DNA of 64,000 bases from Pseudoalteromonas sp. A25 (GCF_009176705.1 NZ_AP021846.1:590001-654000); one strand, 5' to 3'. Positions 45,799 to 55,623 are shown, counted from the stretch's first letter. Notes: generated by a model not told the origin, from the letters alone. A program made the numbers and translations.

Positions 45799-46254
45799 AT
45801 GGATAAAACATTATTAATCAGCCAAGTAGGTAATATTTTTGTCGAGAAAATGCCATTTAATCGATTTTTAGGTATTTCGATTAAAGAACTCAGTGCAGAA
45901 ACTGCGCGCATTGAGTTGCCATGGCAAGATGCATTTATTGGAAATCCTAGCCAAAAAATTCTTCATGGTGGAGTTATTTCTGCAGTGCTTGATAATGTTG
46001 GCGGAATGCTCGCTGCGGCATCTATTATTTATAAGTTACCAGACGAAGAGCTTCATAATGTACCGAGCAAATTAGCAACGCTTGGCACGATTGATATTCG
46101 TACTGACTTTTTACGCCCAGGCCGAGGAGAGTGTTTTGTTGCCAGTGCAACTTTGATACGTTCGGGTAATAAGGTGTGTGTTTGTCGCATGGAGCTGCAT
46201 AATGAGGAGGGAGTACAAATAGCTTTCGGTACGGGCACATACTTAGTTGGATAG
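45799..46254 (+). CDS. Hotdog-fold thioesterase (PaaI-like)
   Basis: A 151-residue acyl-CoA thioesterase of the PaaI hotdog group. The helix and active-site region are KILHGGVISAVLDNVGGMLA, with LGTIDIRTDFLRPGRG as the central strands. Substrate not predictable. Divergent from recQ with a 109-bp gap. Cytoplasmic. Confidence 0.82.
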   Translation: MDKTLLISQVGNIFVEKMPFNRFLGISIKELSAETARIELPWQDAFIGNPSQKILHGGVISAVLDNVGGMLAAASIIYKLPDEELHNVPSKLATLGTIDIRTDFLRPGRGECFVASATLIRSGNKVCVCRMELHNEEGVQIAFGTGTYLVG

Positions 46255-46425
46255 TCGCTTATGTTACTTATTCCAGCCTGCAAATGACGCATAAAATAAG
46301 ATACTTTTAGTTGATAGAATATCGAGTGTAACTTTGTTTTTAAATTAACAAATCTATTACGTCAATTTGACGAACAACTTGTTGCAAAGTAGGTATAATG
46401 CGGCCTCTTTATTGAAGGGGGTGGT

Positions 46426-47337
46426 ATGGGCCAAGAAAATGCAGCACAAAAAGGCTACTTTTTAGCTTCGTTAGCTTTTTTGATGTGGGGGTTAGCTCCT
46501 ATCTACTTTAAGCAAATCGATTTTATTAACGCCGTTGAGATTTTAGTACACAGGGTCATTTGGTCGGTGGCATTTATTGCTGTGATCATTGGGCTTTTAA
46601 AACAGTGGCATAAAGTACAACATATTATAAAAAAGCCTAAATTGCTGCTTATGCTTTGTGTGAGTGCTTGCTTACTTGGCTTCAATTGGGGCTTGTTTAT
46701 CTGGGCTGTAAACAGTGAACATATGCTTGATGCAAGTTTGGGATACTACATCAACCCGCTTTTGAATGTATTTTTAGGTATGATATTTTTGTCTGAAAGG
46801 CTACGAAAGTGGCAATTGATTGCGGTAGGTTTGGCTGTTGTAGGGGTTGTTATTCAAGTTATTAGCTTTGGATCATTTCCGGTAATTGCTTTTGCTTTGG
46901 CGAGCTCTTTTGCTGTGTATGGGTTAATTCGTAAGAAAGTGCCGGTAGAATCTTTACCTGGATTGTTACTCGAAGCGGCTATCCTACTACCATTGGCACT
47001 TGCGTATTGGTTTTTTTCTGCGCCTTCACCCACCTCAGATCTGAGCGCCAATAGCGCTAGCGTAAACATTTTATTGATCAGTGCAGGTATTGTTACCACG
47101 CTACCATTATTGTGCTTTACAGGTGCTGCTAAACGGATCCCATACTCTACTTTAGGGTTTTTTCAATATATTGGTCCAAGCTTAATGTTTGTTTTGGCAG
47201 TGGTGTTTTATGGTGAAGTTTTCTCGGCGCAGCGTATTGTAACATTTGCCTTTATTTGGAGTGCGTTGGCATTATTTAGTTGGGATTCTTATCAGTTCGC
47301 CAGAACGGCTCGAAAGCTAAAAATTCAAGCGCAGTAA
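46426..47337 (+). CDS. rarD: RarD/EamA-family transporter
   Basis: A 303-residue inner membrane protein with ten predicted helices in two EamA repeats. GYFLASLAFLMWGLAPIYFK opens it and IPYSTLGFFQYIGPSLMFVLAV is the typical RarD second-repeat motif. RarD was first described as a chloramphenicol-sensitivity protein; its natural substrate is uncertain. An upstream TATAAT lies at 46396-46401. Confidence 0.88.
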   Translation: MGQENAAQKGYFLASLAFLMWGLAPIYFKQIDFINAVEILVHRVIWSVAFIAVIIGLLKQWHKVQHIIKKPKLLLMLCVSACLLGFNWGLFIWAVNSEHMLDASLGYYINPLLNVFLGMIFLSERLRKWQLIAVGLAVVGVVIQVISFGSFPVIAFALASSFAVYGLIRKKVPVESLPGLLLEAAILLPLALAYWFFSAPSPTSDLSANSASVNILLISAGIVTTLPLLCFTGAAKRIPYSTLGFFQYIGPSLMFVLAVVFYGEVFSAQRIVTFAFIWSALALFSWDSYQFARTARKLKIQAQ

Positions 47338-47354
47338 TGGTTTTGGCAAAAGGG

Positions 47355-48590
47355 TTAGAGAACAATCTTGTTTCTACCTAACTCTTTTGCTTCATATAAT
47401 TTTTTATCTGCCTCTTTCAAAAGTTCGTCTATTTCTGGCTCTTGGATTGAGACATACCCAGCTGAAATCGTAAACGGTATATTATACTGGGTAAACGAGC
47501 TACTATTGAGTTCTATAAATTGTCGAAATTGCTCCAACCTGTCGGTGTTTTCTTGCTCATTATTACTATCAAAATAAATCACAAACTCCTCCCCTCCAAG
47601 TCTTGCCAGAAGTTGCTCGGGGAAAAATTTTGCAAACACCTGTGCGATTGCGACAAGTACATCATCACCAGCATCATGGCCAAAGTCATCGTTAATTCGT
47701 TTAAAGTGATCGATATCGATCATGGCAACTTGGCTGCGCTGGTTTTTAACTGTACGCACTTTTTGGGCTTTTTTGGCTTGCTCGAAAAAGTATCTGCGGT
47801 TGGGAAGCTTGGTTAGGTAGTCGGTATTTGCTTGCAGTCGAATAGTTGCTATTTGGTCTAACATATCGACGTTTAAGCTAAGTCGACAATAAAACTCTTC
47901 TGAATTAAAAGGTTTTCGTAAATAGTCATTGGCGCCGCATTTTAGAAATCGAGCTGATAGGTGCGCAGAGTTTGACCCTGAGACACCGATAATAACCTTG
48001 TCCTCATTACTATATAATCTGCGAATTTCTGAACATAACTCATCTCCGTTCATTCTCGGCATTTCGTTATCTGTGATGATGACAGAAATATCGGGGTTTT
48101 CTTTAAGCACCTCTAGCGCATCGATACCATCTGTGGCTTCTAACACTTGGTATTTATGTCTGCACAGTAAGTTTTTGATATATAGCCTTGAATGACGAGA
48201 GTCTTCAACAACCAGTACTTTAACCGTTTCGTTGCGCGGTAATCGCGAGAGTTGCTTTTTTAAGTACTGGTAAGCTTGTTTATTTTCTTTTGTGATGTAG
48301 TCAATGATAGGGTATTTGTCTACGGTTTCTCGGGTGCGTTTATCAATGTTACCCGTCATGACAATGGTTGGAATTTCCGCTTTCACTGTTACGGGAATTG
48401 CGTCACCGTTAGGTGCATCAGGTAAAATAAAGTCAACCACGGCGCAAAAGTAACTGTGCTCGTTTATAAGTTCTTGTGCTTGTGCCAGTGACTGAGCTAT
48501 ATCTGCCTCATAACCACAAGATACCGCGATGTGTTTTTGTACTTTTGCAATGGTCGGGGTATCTTCTACGATGAGTATTCTATGTGTCAC
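47355..48590 (-). CDS. Dual-receiver GGDEF response regulator
   Basis: A 411-residue diguanylate cyclase with two receiver domains. REC1 (about 1-115) has phospho-acceptor Asp in VVDFILPD and Lys in YITK; REC2 (about 125-240) has Asp in IITDNEMPRMNG and Lys in YLRKPF. The GGDEF domain (about 250-410) keeps GGEEF, so it should make c-di-GMP. The usual RxxD inhibitory site before the signature is replaced by FPEQ, so product feedback may be lost. The partner kinase is not in the window. Convergent with rarD. Confidence 0.9.
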   Translation of the reverse strand: MTHRILIVEDTPTIAKVQKHIAVSCGYEADIAQSLAQAQELINEHSYFCAVVDFILPDAPNGDAIPVTVKAEIPTIVMTGNIDKRTRETVDKYPIIDYITKENKQAYQYLKKQLSRLPRNETVKVLVVEDSRHSRLYIKNLLCRHKYQVLEATDGIDALEVLKENPDISVIITDNEMPRMNGDELCSEIRRLYSNEDKVIIGVSGSNSAHLSARFLKCGANDYLRKPFNSEEFYCRLSLNVDMLDQIATIRLQANTDYLTKLPNRRYFFEQAKKAQKVRTVKNQRSQVAMIDIDHFKRINDDFGHDAGDDVLVAIAQVFAKFFPEQLLARLGGEEFVIYFDSNNEQENTDRLEQFRQFIELNSSSFTQYNIPFTISAGYVSIQEPEIDELLKEADKKLYEAKELGRNKIVL

Positions 48591-48736
48591 TATGCTTACC
48601 TTGTTATATTTTGCACGTCTAAGTTGTAAACTGAACCACTCAAAAATGCAATGAATACGAACGAGTTTGTTCTATTAGTTTAGTATAAACTTATAATTTT
48701 AAGTAGTTTGTTAAAATGTTAGCGTGCTGCATAGTA

Positions 48737-48758
48737 GGTGCGCCGATAAAGACGCACC
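48737..48758 (-). terminator. Weak hairpin after maoP
   Basis: GGTGCG (48737-48742) pairs with CGCACC (48753-48758), between maoP and the response regulator. There is no T-run, so the call is tentative. Confidence 0.35.
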
Positions 48759-48770
48759 ATAAAAACTAGG

Positions 48771-49139
48771 TTATAGATCGTCGTCAGCGCTGTATGCAGG
48801 GGTGTAAGAATCAGGAACGGCTCTTGAGCGACCAAATAAGGTATGAAATTTCGATTTACAAGTTGTGAGCTTTAAATATTTGGCCCAAGCACGTTCAACC
48901 ACATTGCTAGGTGGGAGCTGACCGTCCATGACATTAACAAATTGTAGTTGAAAACTATTTTGTGGTTCGCAGTCTTTGTTGTATAAGCTTTTTAGTAATA
49001 CACCATGTTGTTCAAGAGCTTGAGCTTCAGCAAGCGTAAAATGTCCGCTGCGGCTAAATCCTCTTGGAAAGTTGGCATCGTCATAAAAAGCGCGAGGGCT
49101 TACAAAAGCATTACGCAAATTTGCTAGGTTCTGATCCAT
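48771..49139 (-). CDS. maoP: MaoP-like protein (DUF413), Ori macrodomain factor
   Basis: A 122-residue protein matching E. coli MaoP (YifE): NFPRGFSRSGHFTLAEAQALEQHG compares with its [23 protein letters not shown], and later AWAKYLKLTT / FHTLFGR. In E. coli MaoP acts through the maoS site to confine the origin macrodomain. It is divergent from hdfR, as in E. coli, which supports orthology. I could not identify a maoS site. Confidence 0.85.
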   Translation of the reverse strand: MDQNLANLRNAFVSPRAFYDDANFPRGFSRSGHFTLAEAQALEQHGVLLKSLYNKDCEPQNSFQLQFVNVMDGQLPPSNVVERAWAKYLKLTTCKSKFHTLFGRSRAVPDSYTPAYSADDDL

Positions 49140-49226
49140 AACTCAATCCTCACATTGATATTGGGTGGAGTATGGATCAAGATTGAAATTTTTTTAAACA
49201 AGTTTTTTTTATCGTAAGGAACAAAA

Positions 49227-50072
49227 GTGGACATAGACCTATTAAAAACTTTTGTCGAAGTAGTTAAGACGCGCCATTTTGGCCGAGCAGCAGAAAATTT
49301 ATATATAACTCAATCAGCTGTGAGCTTCCGTATTCGTCAGTTAGAGCAAAGTTTAGGTGTGAATTTATTCATTCGTCAACGTAATAATATCCAGCTAACT
49401 GCACCTGGAGAAAGGTTGTTACCTCATGCCACGATGATCCTGACAGGGATGCAGCGAGCAAAAGTTGACGTAGCGCTGGCTAATAATATGCATAAACAGC
49501 TTTCTTTATCAGGGACTCCGAATATATGGGATGCATTTTTACAATTTGGCATTAACAATATTGTTGCCGCAATGCCCGGTGTATCGCTGGTTGCCGAAGT
49601 TAAAGCACAGCAAGAAAGCACTCGGTTGCTGCTAGAACGAACACTCGATCTCGCTGTGCTATTTGATCCCCCAAAGGTTGATGAGCTTATCGTTAAGCCA
49701 ATTAGAGATTTGCCAATTATCCCTGTAAGTACCTTTGAGTGTGAAGATGCTTTAGCATTTTTTAATAATCAATATGTCTATGTAGATTGGGGCACCGCTT
49801 TTTCTCTGTGGCATGCCAAACAATTTTCAGGCAGTACACCCCCTTACTTTAGAACAAGTACAGGTCGAATTGCCCTTGACCTTATAATGCAATGTGGCGG
49901 TAGTGCATTTATTCCTCAAGCATTAGCACACGATATGATTGAGCAGAAAAAACTGTTTCATATTGATTGTGTTGACCAAGTTTCTAGAGAAATATTCATC
50001 GCATATCACAAAGATAATGAGCAAAAAGAACAGATAGAAACAATCACTAGATTACTCGAGTCATTAAATTGA
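49227..50072 (+). CDS. hdfR: LysR-type regulator HdfR
   Basis: A 281-residue LysR-family regulator. The N-terminal winged helix (MDIDLLKTFVEVVKTRHFGR, then NLYITQSAVSFRIRQLEQ) closely matches HdfR, which represses flhDC in E. coli. The C-terminal effector-binding domain (about 90-280) has no assigned ligand. The start is GTG 49227 with AAGGA upstream. Divergence from maoP is the conserved arrangement. Confidence 0.88.
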   Translation: MDIDLLKTFVEVVKTRHFGRAAENLYITQSAVSFRIRQLEQSLGVNLFIRQRNNIQLTAPGERLLPHATMILTGMQRAKVDVALANNMHKQLSLSGTPNIWDAFLQFGINNIVAAMPGVSLVAEVKAQQESTRLLLERTLDLAVLFDPPKVDELIVKPIRDLPIIPVSTFECEDALAFFNNQYVYVDWGTAFSLWHAKQFSGSTPPYFRTSTGRIALDLIMQCGGSAFIPQALAHDMIEQKKLFHIDCVDQVSREIFIAYHKDNEQKEQIETITRLLESLN

Positions 50073-50284
50073 GTCATTTGTATGTTTTTTTTATGACATG
50101 TTTGTGTTTTAGGTAAAGTTTTTAGTGTTTTGATTTGTAATGCTTTTTTTTGTTTGTTTCTAAAGGGTTTCATTTTTAAGACTGTTTTTTTACTAAGTTT
50201 CGCCCTATGTAATATTTTTGTCATTTATCGCTGGCAAACTGCGCTTGTTAAAAATTAACGTGTTGCGATATTGAGGAAATACAC

Positions 50285-51214
50285 ATGAAACTGACTAATT
50301 CTGCACTTTTGTTCTCTGTATTGAGTGCATTGTCATTAAACGCATACGCTGATGTATCAGTGTACGGTAAAGCAAACGTTTCACTGCAATCGAGTGATGA
50401 AGGTGAAGGGTCTGCCACTGAGATCAAAAGTAATGCGTCTCGCTTTGGTTTTAAAGGCGCAGAAAAGTTAGAAGGTGGTTTAGAGGTTATCTATAAGCTC
50501 GAGTTTCAAGTGGACGTATCTGACGCTGATTCAAAAAATGGCAAAGATAACATAACGGCACGTAACCAATATGTAGGTTTAAAAGGCAGCTTTGGTGAAG
50601 TTGTGATTGGTCGTAACGATACTGCCTTTAAACAGTCTCAAGGCAAACTAGACTTATTTAATGACCTTGAAGGTGATATTAAAAACTTATTCAAAGGTGA
50701 AAATCGTTTAGGTAATTCTATCTCTTATAAGTCTGCAAGTTTTAATGGCTTTAAATTTTTAGGTACTTTTATTGCTGAAGATGACGTTGAAGGTAAAAAC
50801 GGCTATTCAACAGCGCTGACTTATGGTGACAGCAAATTGAAGAAAACTGCTCTTTACGCCTCTGTCGCTGTAGATAGCGAAGTAAAAGGTCGTGACGCTG
50901 TTCGCTTTGCTGTGCACGGTAAAGTTGCTGACTTTAAACTGGGTGCCATGTATCAAACGCAAGAAAAAGTAGATGGCTCTGATGAAGCTGATGGTTACAT
51001 GCTTAATGCAGCGTATAGCTTTGGCGCAAATACGTTAAAAGCACAGTATCAAGTTATTGACTTTGACCAAGGTGACAAGCTAGACGGCGTGTCAATCGGT
51101 ATCGATCACAAACTTAATAAAGCAACAAAACTTTATGGCTTCTACTCAACGTTTGACGGTGACAACCAAGTTGAGCGTGACTACCTAGGTTTAGGTATTG
51201 AATATAAGTTTTAA
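50285..51214 (+). CDS. General porin, Gram-negative trimeric type
   Basis: A 309-residue outer membrane porin. Signal peptide about 1-22 (cut after AYA), then DVSVYGKANVSLQSS, the characteristic first barrel strand, and a C-terminal phenylalanine (GIEYKF). FGEVVIGRNDTAFK is a typical mid-porin strand. The barrel should have 16 strands. Single gene with its own terminator. Confidence 0.88.
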   Translation: MKLTNSALLFSVLSALSLNAYADVSVYGKANVSLQSSDEGEGSATEIKSNASRFGFKGAEKLEGGLEVIYKLEFQVDVSDADSKNGKDNITARNQYVGLKGSFGEVVIGRNDTAFKQSQGKLDLFNDLEGDIKNLFKGENRLGNSISYKSASFNGFKFLGTFIAEDDVEGKNGYSTALTYGDSKLKKTALYASVAVDSEVKGRDAVRFAVHGKVADFKLGAMYQTQEKVDGSDEADGYMLNAAYSFGANTLKAQYQVIDFDQGDKLDGVSIGIDHKLNKATKLYGFYSTFDGDNQVERDYLGLGIEYKF

Positions 51215-51551
51215 TTGTTAGTTGACTAGAATTCTAGTTCGCTTAGACAAGAAAACGCTCGATGACCAATCGGGCGTTTTGTATTTCAAGCATTTACAGT
51301 ATTTATACCTAAAGGCCCTTTATACTTTTCAGAGGAACGGCGACACAGCACAAAGTTCTTAACACATTTCTCGCTTATAGTATTTCTGAGTACAACTTCG
51401 TGTGTTGAAAAATATCTCTCCCCATTAAATACATACTTAAATCACCTTTTTACTAGAGTATATGTTGACCATTTAATAATATTAAGTAATGGATAAATGC
51501 ATTATAAAATAATAGTCTTGAGTGCAATATAGCGACATAAAGAGTGATGAT
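51215..51551. other. Intergenic region before the GSCFA gene
   Basis: A 337-bp stretch that contains the porin terminator and a 14-base palindrome ACTAGAATTCTAGT (51225-51238). I see no further gene or RNA structure in the AT-rich remainder. Confidence 0.5.
51252..51280 (+). terminator. Porin terminator
   Basis: AAAACGCTCGAT (51252-51263) pairs with ATCGGGCGTTTT (51269-51280), one G-T wobble, loop GACCA, ending in TTTT, 38 bases after the stop. Confidence 0.85.
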
Positions 51552-53579
51552 ATGAAAGATTTGGACTGCGATGAGTTATTGCATAAGCTTCATGAAACCA
51601 GTAAAAAGCAATTTGCTCGGGCACATTTATCGAGGCGTAGCTCTTTAAAAGTAGACGCGTCTTTATGGCTAAATGACTTGGTTGATACAGGTCTTTGTCA
51701 GGTGTTTGCTGAACAGTTAAGCAAGGAGCCCTCCGCTTTTAAACAAGCTGCACTAATAGACAAGCTTATCGACGTTATGGTATCAGAGGAATTAGATAAA
51801 CAGCTGATTTCTTACTTTCAAAGTGAATACGCTATTGCGAGCTGCAGTGCCCACACTATCAGTGATAGCGATGTTACACATTGGAACTACCATCTTACAC
51901 CCAGACAGCAGCTCACTCTGAGGCTATATATCCAAAGTGATGGAAGTGTTGCTCATCATGGTAATCTCTTGGATGCCAACAGTACCGCCAAAATTAGAGA
52001 GACAGTAATCCTTAATGATGAGTTGGAAGAAACATTTGAAATATGGTGCCAAAATAACTCTATTGATCTTGATAAGAGTATTCTGCCACCTATCAGTGTC
52101 GGCTCCGGGTTATTGTATAACCCGACTGAATTGGCTTTAAAAGATAGTGACCATGCCAAGCATGCCTTCATCGAAATCTGCTTCGTACCCTCTCCATACC
52201 ATTATAAATATGTTAAACAAAGTGTTGCGCCTGTTGAGTTTCATAAAGATGGGCTCATGAATGTAGTATTAAAGCTAACTGATGATTGTGAAAATAAAAC
52301 TCAAACAACAGATGCCTTCACTTCATTCCCACCTACAAGTCAAATAACGTCTTTACAACAGTTACGAGTCCTTTTGAACAGTATTTTTCCAAATAATGAT
52401 TTTGCATGGCATATGTTTACACAGTTTATTGCGTTGGACCCTGACTTGAAAGAGCTCAATAACCTTGGTGAGCTTGTGAACACACTGAAGTTGTCATTCC
52501 AAAATAGTATCGGATGGTCTCAAGCGAGTCGTCTTGGTACGGGGAATATAAAAAATTTAATGCAGTTAGCCGAGTTTGAGCAAAGATTTGATAACAGTAC
52601 CACGCGATACGCGAAAAAGGGTAAACCAGATCCAAATGCTATTTTTTGGCCTAATCCAAATCCAAAAAAAGAGGACAATCGCGAGCCGTTATCTCGATTT
52701 AAACAATTACCATTTGTAAAGCGATACCCTATTGTGAATAAAGACACACCAATAGGCTCTGCTGGAAGTTGTTTTGCTCAAGAGATAGCCAAAGTGTTTC
52801 AAGAGGAAGGGTATAATTACATCATTGAGGAAAGAAATGATGATCCAGCTGCTGGAATGGTAGTGGATAATTATAAAATTGGAGATAAGCATGCAATTGC
52901 TTGTGCTAATTATGGTATCTTGTTTAATACTCCTAGTTTTAGGCAGTTAGCAGAGAGAGCATTTGCAACAAAACCTACCCAGAAAATTTTGTTTCAACGA
53001 GAAGATGGTTTGTGGCTAGATCCGTTTCGTGAAAATGTGGGATTTTATAGTCAACAAGCGTACAAAAATGATTACCAAAACCATTTGGATGCAACACGCC
53101 GAGCGCTCGAGAAGTGTGAGGTTTTTATTGTCACATTGGGTCTAAACGAATGTTGGGAGTTATACGATGGTACGGTACTATCGAGAAACCCACAGAAGCA
53201 AATATATGCACTTGTTAAACACAAGACGCTCAGTGTTCAAGAAAATGTAGATAATATTCAAGCATTTTTTGATACGGTTAAAAAGTATAATCCTAACTTT
53301 AAGCTTATTATCACGGTATCTCCCATCCCATTTTTGGCGACTGGGCATGGTGAAGAGCAGCATGTGATCACTGCAAATACGCACTCTAAGTCAGTACTGC
53401 GCGTAGCGGCTCATGAGCTGGTAGCAAATAACACAGATATGTATTATTTACCGAGTTATGAATTAGTTACTCAATGTATAAAAGATCCATGGCAAGAAGA
53501 TGACCGCCATGTGACAGTCGATACTGTTAAGCAAGTAGTACACTTATTTAAAGAGATTTTTGTTGATGAGCTAAGTTGA
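51552..53579 (+). CDS. GSCFA-domain protein with unknown N-terminal half
   Basis: A large protein (675 residues from ATG 51552, or 685 from GTG 51522). The C-terminal half (about 370-640) is a GSCFA domain: GSAGSCFAQEIA (the name motif), NYGILFNTPSFRQL, FIVTLGLNECWEL and IITVSPIPFLATGH. This family is related to SGNH/GDSL-type hydrolases with unknown substrate, often linked to polysaccharide modification. The N-terminal 350 residues match nothing I recognise. There is no signal peptide. The gene stands alone. The start is uncertain: the GTG has no ribosome site, the ATG a weak one. Confidence 0.75.
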   Translation: MKDLDCDELLHKLHETSKKQFARAHLSRRSSLKVDASLWLNDLVDTGLCQVFAEQLSKEPSAFKQAALIDKLIDVMVSEELDKQLISYFQSEYAIASCSAHTISDSDVTHWNYHLTPRQQLTLRLYIQSDGSVAHHGNLLDANSTAKIRETVILNDELEETFEIWCQNNSIDLDKSILPPISVGSGLLYNPTELALKDSDHAKHAFIEICFVPSPYHYKYVKQSVAPVEFHKDGLMNVVLKLTDDCENKTQTTDAFTSFPPTSQITSLQQLRVLLNSIFPNNDFAWHMFTQFIALDPDLKELNNLGELVNTLKLSFQNSIGWSQASRLGTGNIKNLMQLAEFEQRFDNSTTRYAKKGKPDPNAIFWPNPNPKKEDNREPLSRFKQLPFVKRYPIVNKDTPIGSAGSCFAQEIAKVFQEEGYNYIIEERNDDPAAGMVVDNYKIGDKHAIACANYGILFNTPSFRQLAERAFATKPTQKILFQREDGLWLDPFRENVGFYSQQAYKNDYQNHLDATRRALEKCEVFIVTLGLNECWELYDGTVLSRNPQKQIYALVKHKTLSVQENVDNIQAFFDTVKKYNPNFKLIITVSPIPFLATGHGEEQHVITANTHSKSVLRVAAHELVANNTDMYYLPSYELVTQCIKDPWQEDDRHVTVDTVKQVVHLFKEIFVDELS

Positions 53580-53805
53580 TGAATTTAATCAGTATTGGTT
53601 CTAACTCGAACAGTCCAGAAGGCTTACATCTTTGCTTGTATCAATATGCGAGCTGTAATTTACCTAACTCGAGTTTTAATTGACGTTACATAGATTGAAA
53701 TAGCTTATGCTTTTTGATTTTTAACGCGAAAGATGCACAACGATCAAACAGCCATTCATTAGGCTTTAGCTTGAGAGGCTAATGAATGGCTTTAATCGGT
53801 AAAGG

Positions 53806-54057
53806 TTAACTTTGGCCGGTCAAACGTAAGTACTTCTCCGCGAGCGTATCTAAGTCTTCCTTATGATGAGGGTCGGGCTTGATACAATCAATCGGGCAGA
53901 CACTAACACAAGTGGGTGTATCATAGTGACCAACGCACTCGGTACATTTATCCGGGTCAATTTCATAAATCTTTTCCCCAAAATAAATTGCCTGATTAGG
54001 GCACTCCGGATCGCACATATCACAATTGATACACTTTGAGTTGATCATCAAAGCCAT
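53806..54057 (-). CDS. yfhL: YfhL-type 4Fe-4S ferredoxin
   Basis: An 83-residue ferredoxin with two cluster motifs: CINCDMCDPECP and CTECVGHYDTPTCVSVCP, the second with the insertion typical of the YfhL/Alvin type. In E. coli YfhL supports TrhP in tRNA wobble uridine hydroxylation. Here it starts 2 bases after the trhP stop, in one operon, which supports that pairing. Confidence 0.92.
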   Translation of the reverse strand: MALMINSKCINCDMCDPECPNQAIYFGEKIYEIDPDKCTECVGHYDTPTCVSVCPIDCIKPDPHHKEDLDTLAEKYLRLTGQS

Positions 54058-54059
54058 GG

Positions 54060-55418
54060 TTATGCCTTTTTGAACGGATTACGCGTATCTTGGTTGTTAT
54101 CTAAATTACGCATTAAAATAGCGTGATCTAAATTGAGGTCCTCAGGCAATGGAATTTTTACGATGTGGCCAGAACCTTTGGCATCATCAATGCGCTCACC
54201 TTTTTTGTTTTCCATGTGCTCAAGGTTAAAGGCAATATTGCCCTGTGGTGTCATCAGCTCAAGACTATGCCCAGTACAGAATTTGTTTTTAACATCAATT
54301 TCAACCAGGCCATTGTCGTGACGACCGAGCACTTCGCCTACAAACTGCTGCTTGTCTGACACTGAATGTCCGTACTCGTAGTTTTGATAGTCTTGATGCG
54401 CGTGGCGCTTTAAAAAGCCTTCTGTATATCCACGGTGCGCTAAGTTTTCTAGCGTATGCAGCAAGTTCGGATCAAATGGTTTGCCAGCTACCGCGTCGTC
54501 AATGGCTTTACGGTACACTTGTGCGGTACGCGCTACATAATAGAAAGATTTAGTGCGCCCTTCAATTTTTAAACTATGCACACCCATTTTGGTTAACTGA
54601 TCAACATACTGCACCGCGCGTAAGTCTTTTGAGTTCATGATATAAGTACCATGCTCATCTTCAAACGCAGGCATATATTCGCCCGGGCGACCTTGCTCTT
54701 CTAGCATGAATACCTCAGAGGTGGGTTGGCCTTCACCGAGAGTGGGGATCACTGACTTGGGATCAATTTTATGAACCACATCACCCGTTTCGGTTTCTTT
54801 TGCTGGTTTTACGTCATATTCCCAGCGACAAGCATTGGTGCAAGTACCTTGGTTTGGATCACGCTTGTTGATGTAACCGGATAATAAGCAGCGGCCTGAG
54901 TACGCCATACATAAAGCACCGTGAACAAACACTTCCAGCTCTGTTTGCGGGCACAGTTGGCGAATTTCAGCGATCTCTTCCAGTGATAACTCACGTGATA
55001 AGATCACGCGTTCAATCCCTTGCTTGGCCCAAAACTGCACGCTTGCGTAGTTGACCGCATTCGCTTGCACAGATAAATGAATTGGCATGTCTGGCCATTT
55101 ATCACGTACTAACATGATTAGACCAGGATCTGACATGATCAGCGCATCAGGCTGCATGGCAATAACAGGCTCTATATCGCGTAAGTAAGTTTTTACTTTG
55201 CTATTATGCGGCGCAATATTTGAGACCACATAAAGCTTTTTGTTTTGCTGATGCGCTTCATTTATGCCCAATGCTAGGTTGTCTAAATCAAACTCGTTAT
55301 TACGGACACGTAAAGAGTAACGTGGTTGGCCGGCATAAACGGCATCTGCGCCATACGCAAAAGCGTAACGCATATTCTTTAAACTACCTGCAGGTGAAAG
55401 GAGTTCTGGTACAAACAT
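54060..55418 (-). CDS. trhP: tRNA 5-hydroxyuridine synthesis protein TrhP (peptidase U32 family)
   Basis: A 452-residue U32-family protein (formerly YegQ), required for prephenate-dependent hydroxylation of U34 in tRNAs. The start MFVPELLSPAGSLKNMRYAF at 55418 has GAGGT before it and matches the family; the open frame extends upstream but is not used. Cysteines are in HGALCMAYSGRCLLSGY and CTNACRWEY, fitting a 4Fe-4S cluster. DPKSVIPTLGEG lies before SKDLRAVQYV. Followed at once by yfhL. Confidence 0.92.
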   Translation of the reverse strand: MFVPELLSPAGSLKNMRYAFAYGADAVYAGQPRYSLRVRNNEFDLDNLALGINEAHQQNKKLYVVSNIAPHNSKVKTYLRDIEPVIAMQPDALIMSDPGLIMLVRDKWPDMPIHLSVQANAVNYASVQFWAKQGIERVILSRELSLEEIAEIRQLCPQTELEVFVHGALCMAYSGRCLLSGYINKRDPNQGTCTNACRWEYDVKPAKETETGDVVHKIDPKSVIPTLGEGQPTSEVFMLEEQGRPGEYMPAFEDEHGTYIMNSKDLRAVQYVDQLTKMGVHSLKIEGRTKSFYYVARTAQVYRKAIDDAVAGKPFDPNLLHTLENLAHRGYTEGFLKRHAHQDYQNYEYGHSVSDKQQFVGEVLGRHDNGLVEIDVKNKFCTGHSLELMTPQGNIAFNLEHMENKKGERIDDAKGSGHIVKIPLPEDLNLDHAILMRNLDNNQDTRNPFKKA

Positions 55419-55623
55419 GGTAAACCTCATACATCGAACTGGGTACAAGCCAGCTGTTTGGGTCAAAATTGACTCGAAATAAAAAAGCGGCGCAGTATAA
55501 ATCAGCACCGAAAAGAGCGTTTTGATTTAGATCATGATTTGTTTTACCAAGAATGATGTTTGCTGTTGCATAAACTGCGTCACATTGAAAACAAATGTAG
55601 TAGGTTTTTGCAGCTAAAACGCG

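Noticed and set aside
51225..51238. 14-base palindrome after the porin as an operator
   Set aside because: It follows the gene rather than preceding a promoter, and one perfect short palindrome is expected by chance in AT-rich sequence.
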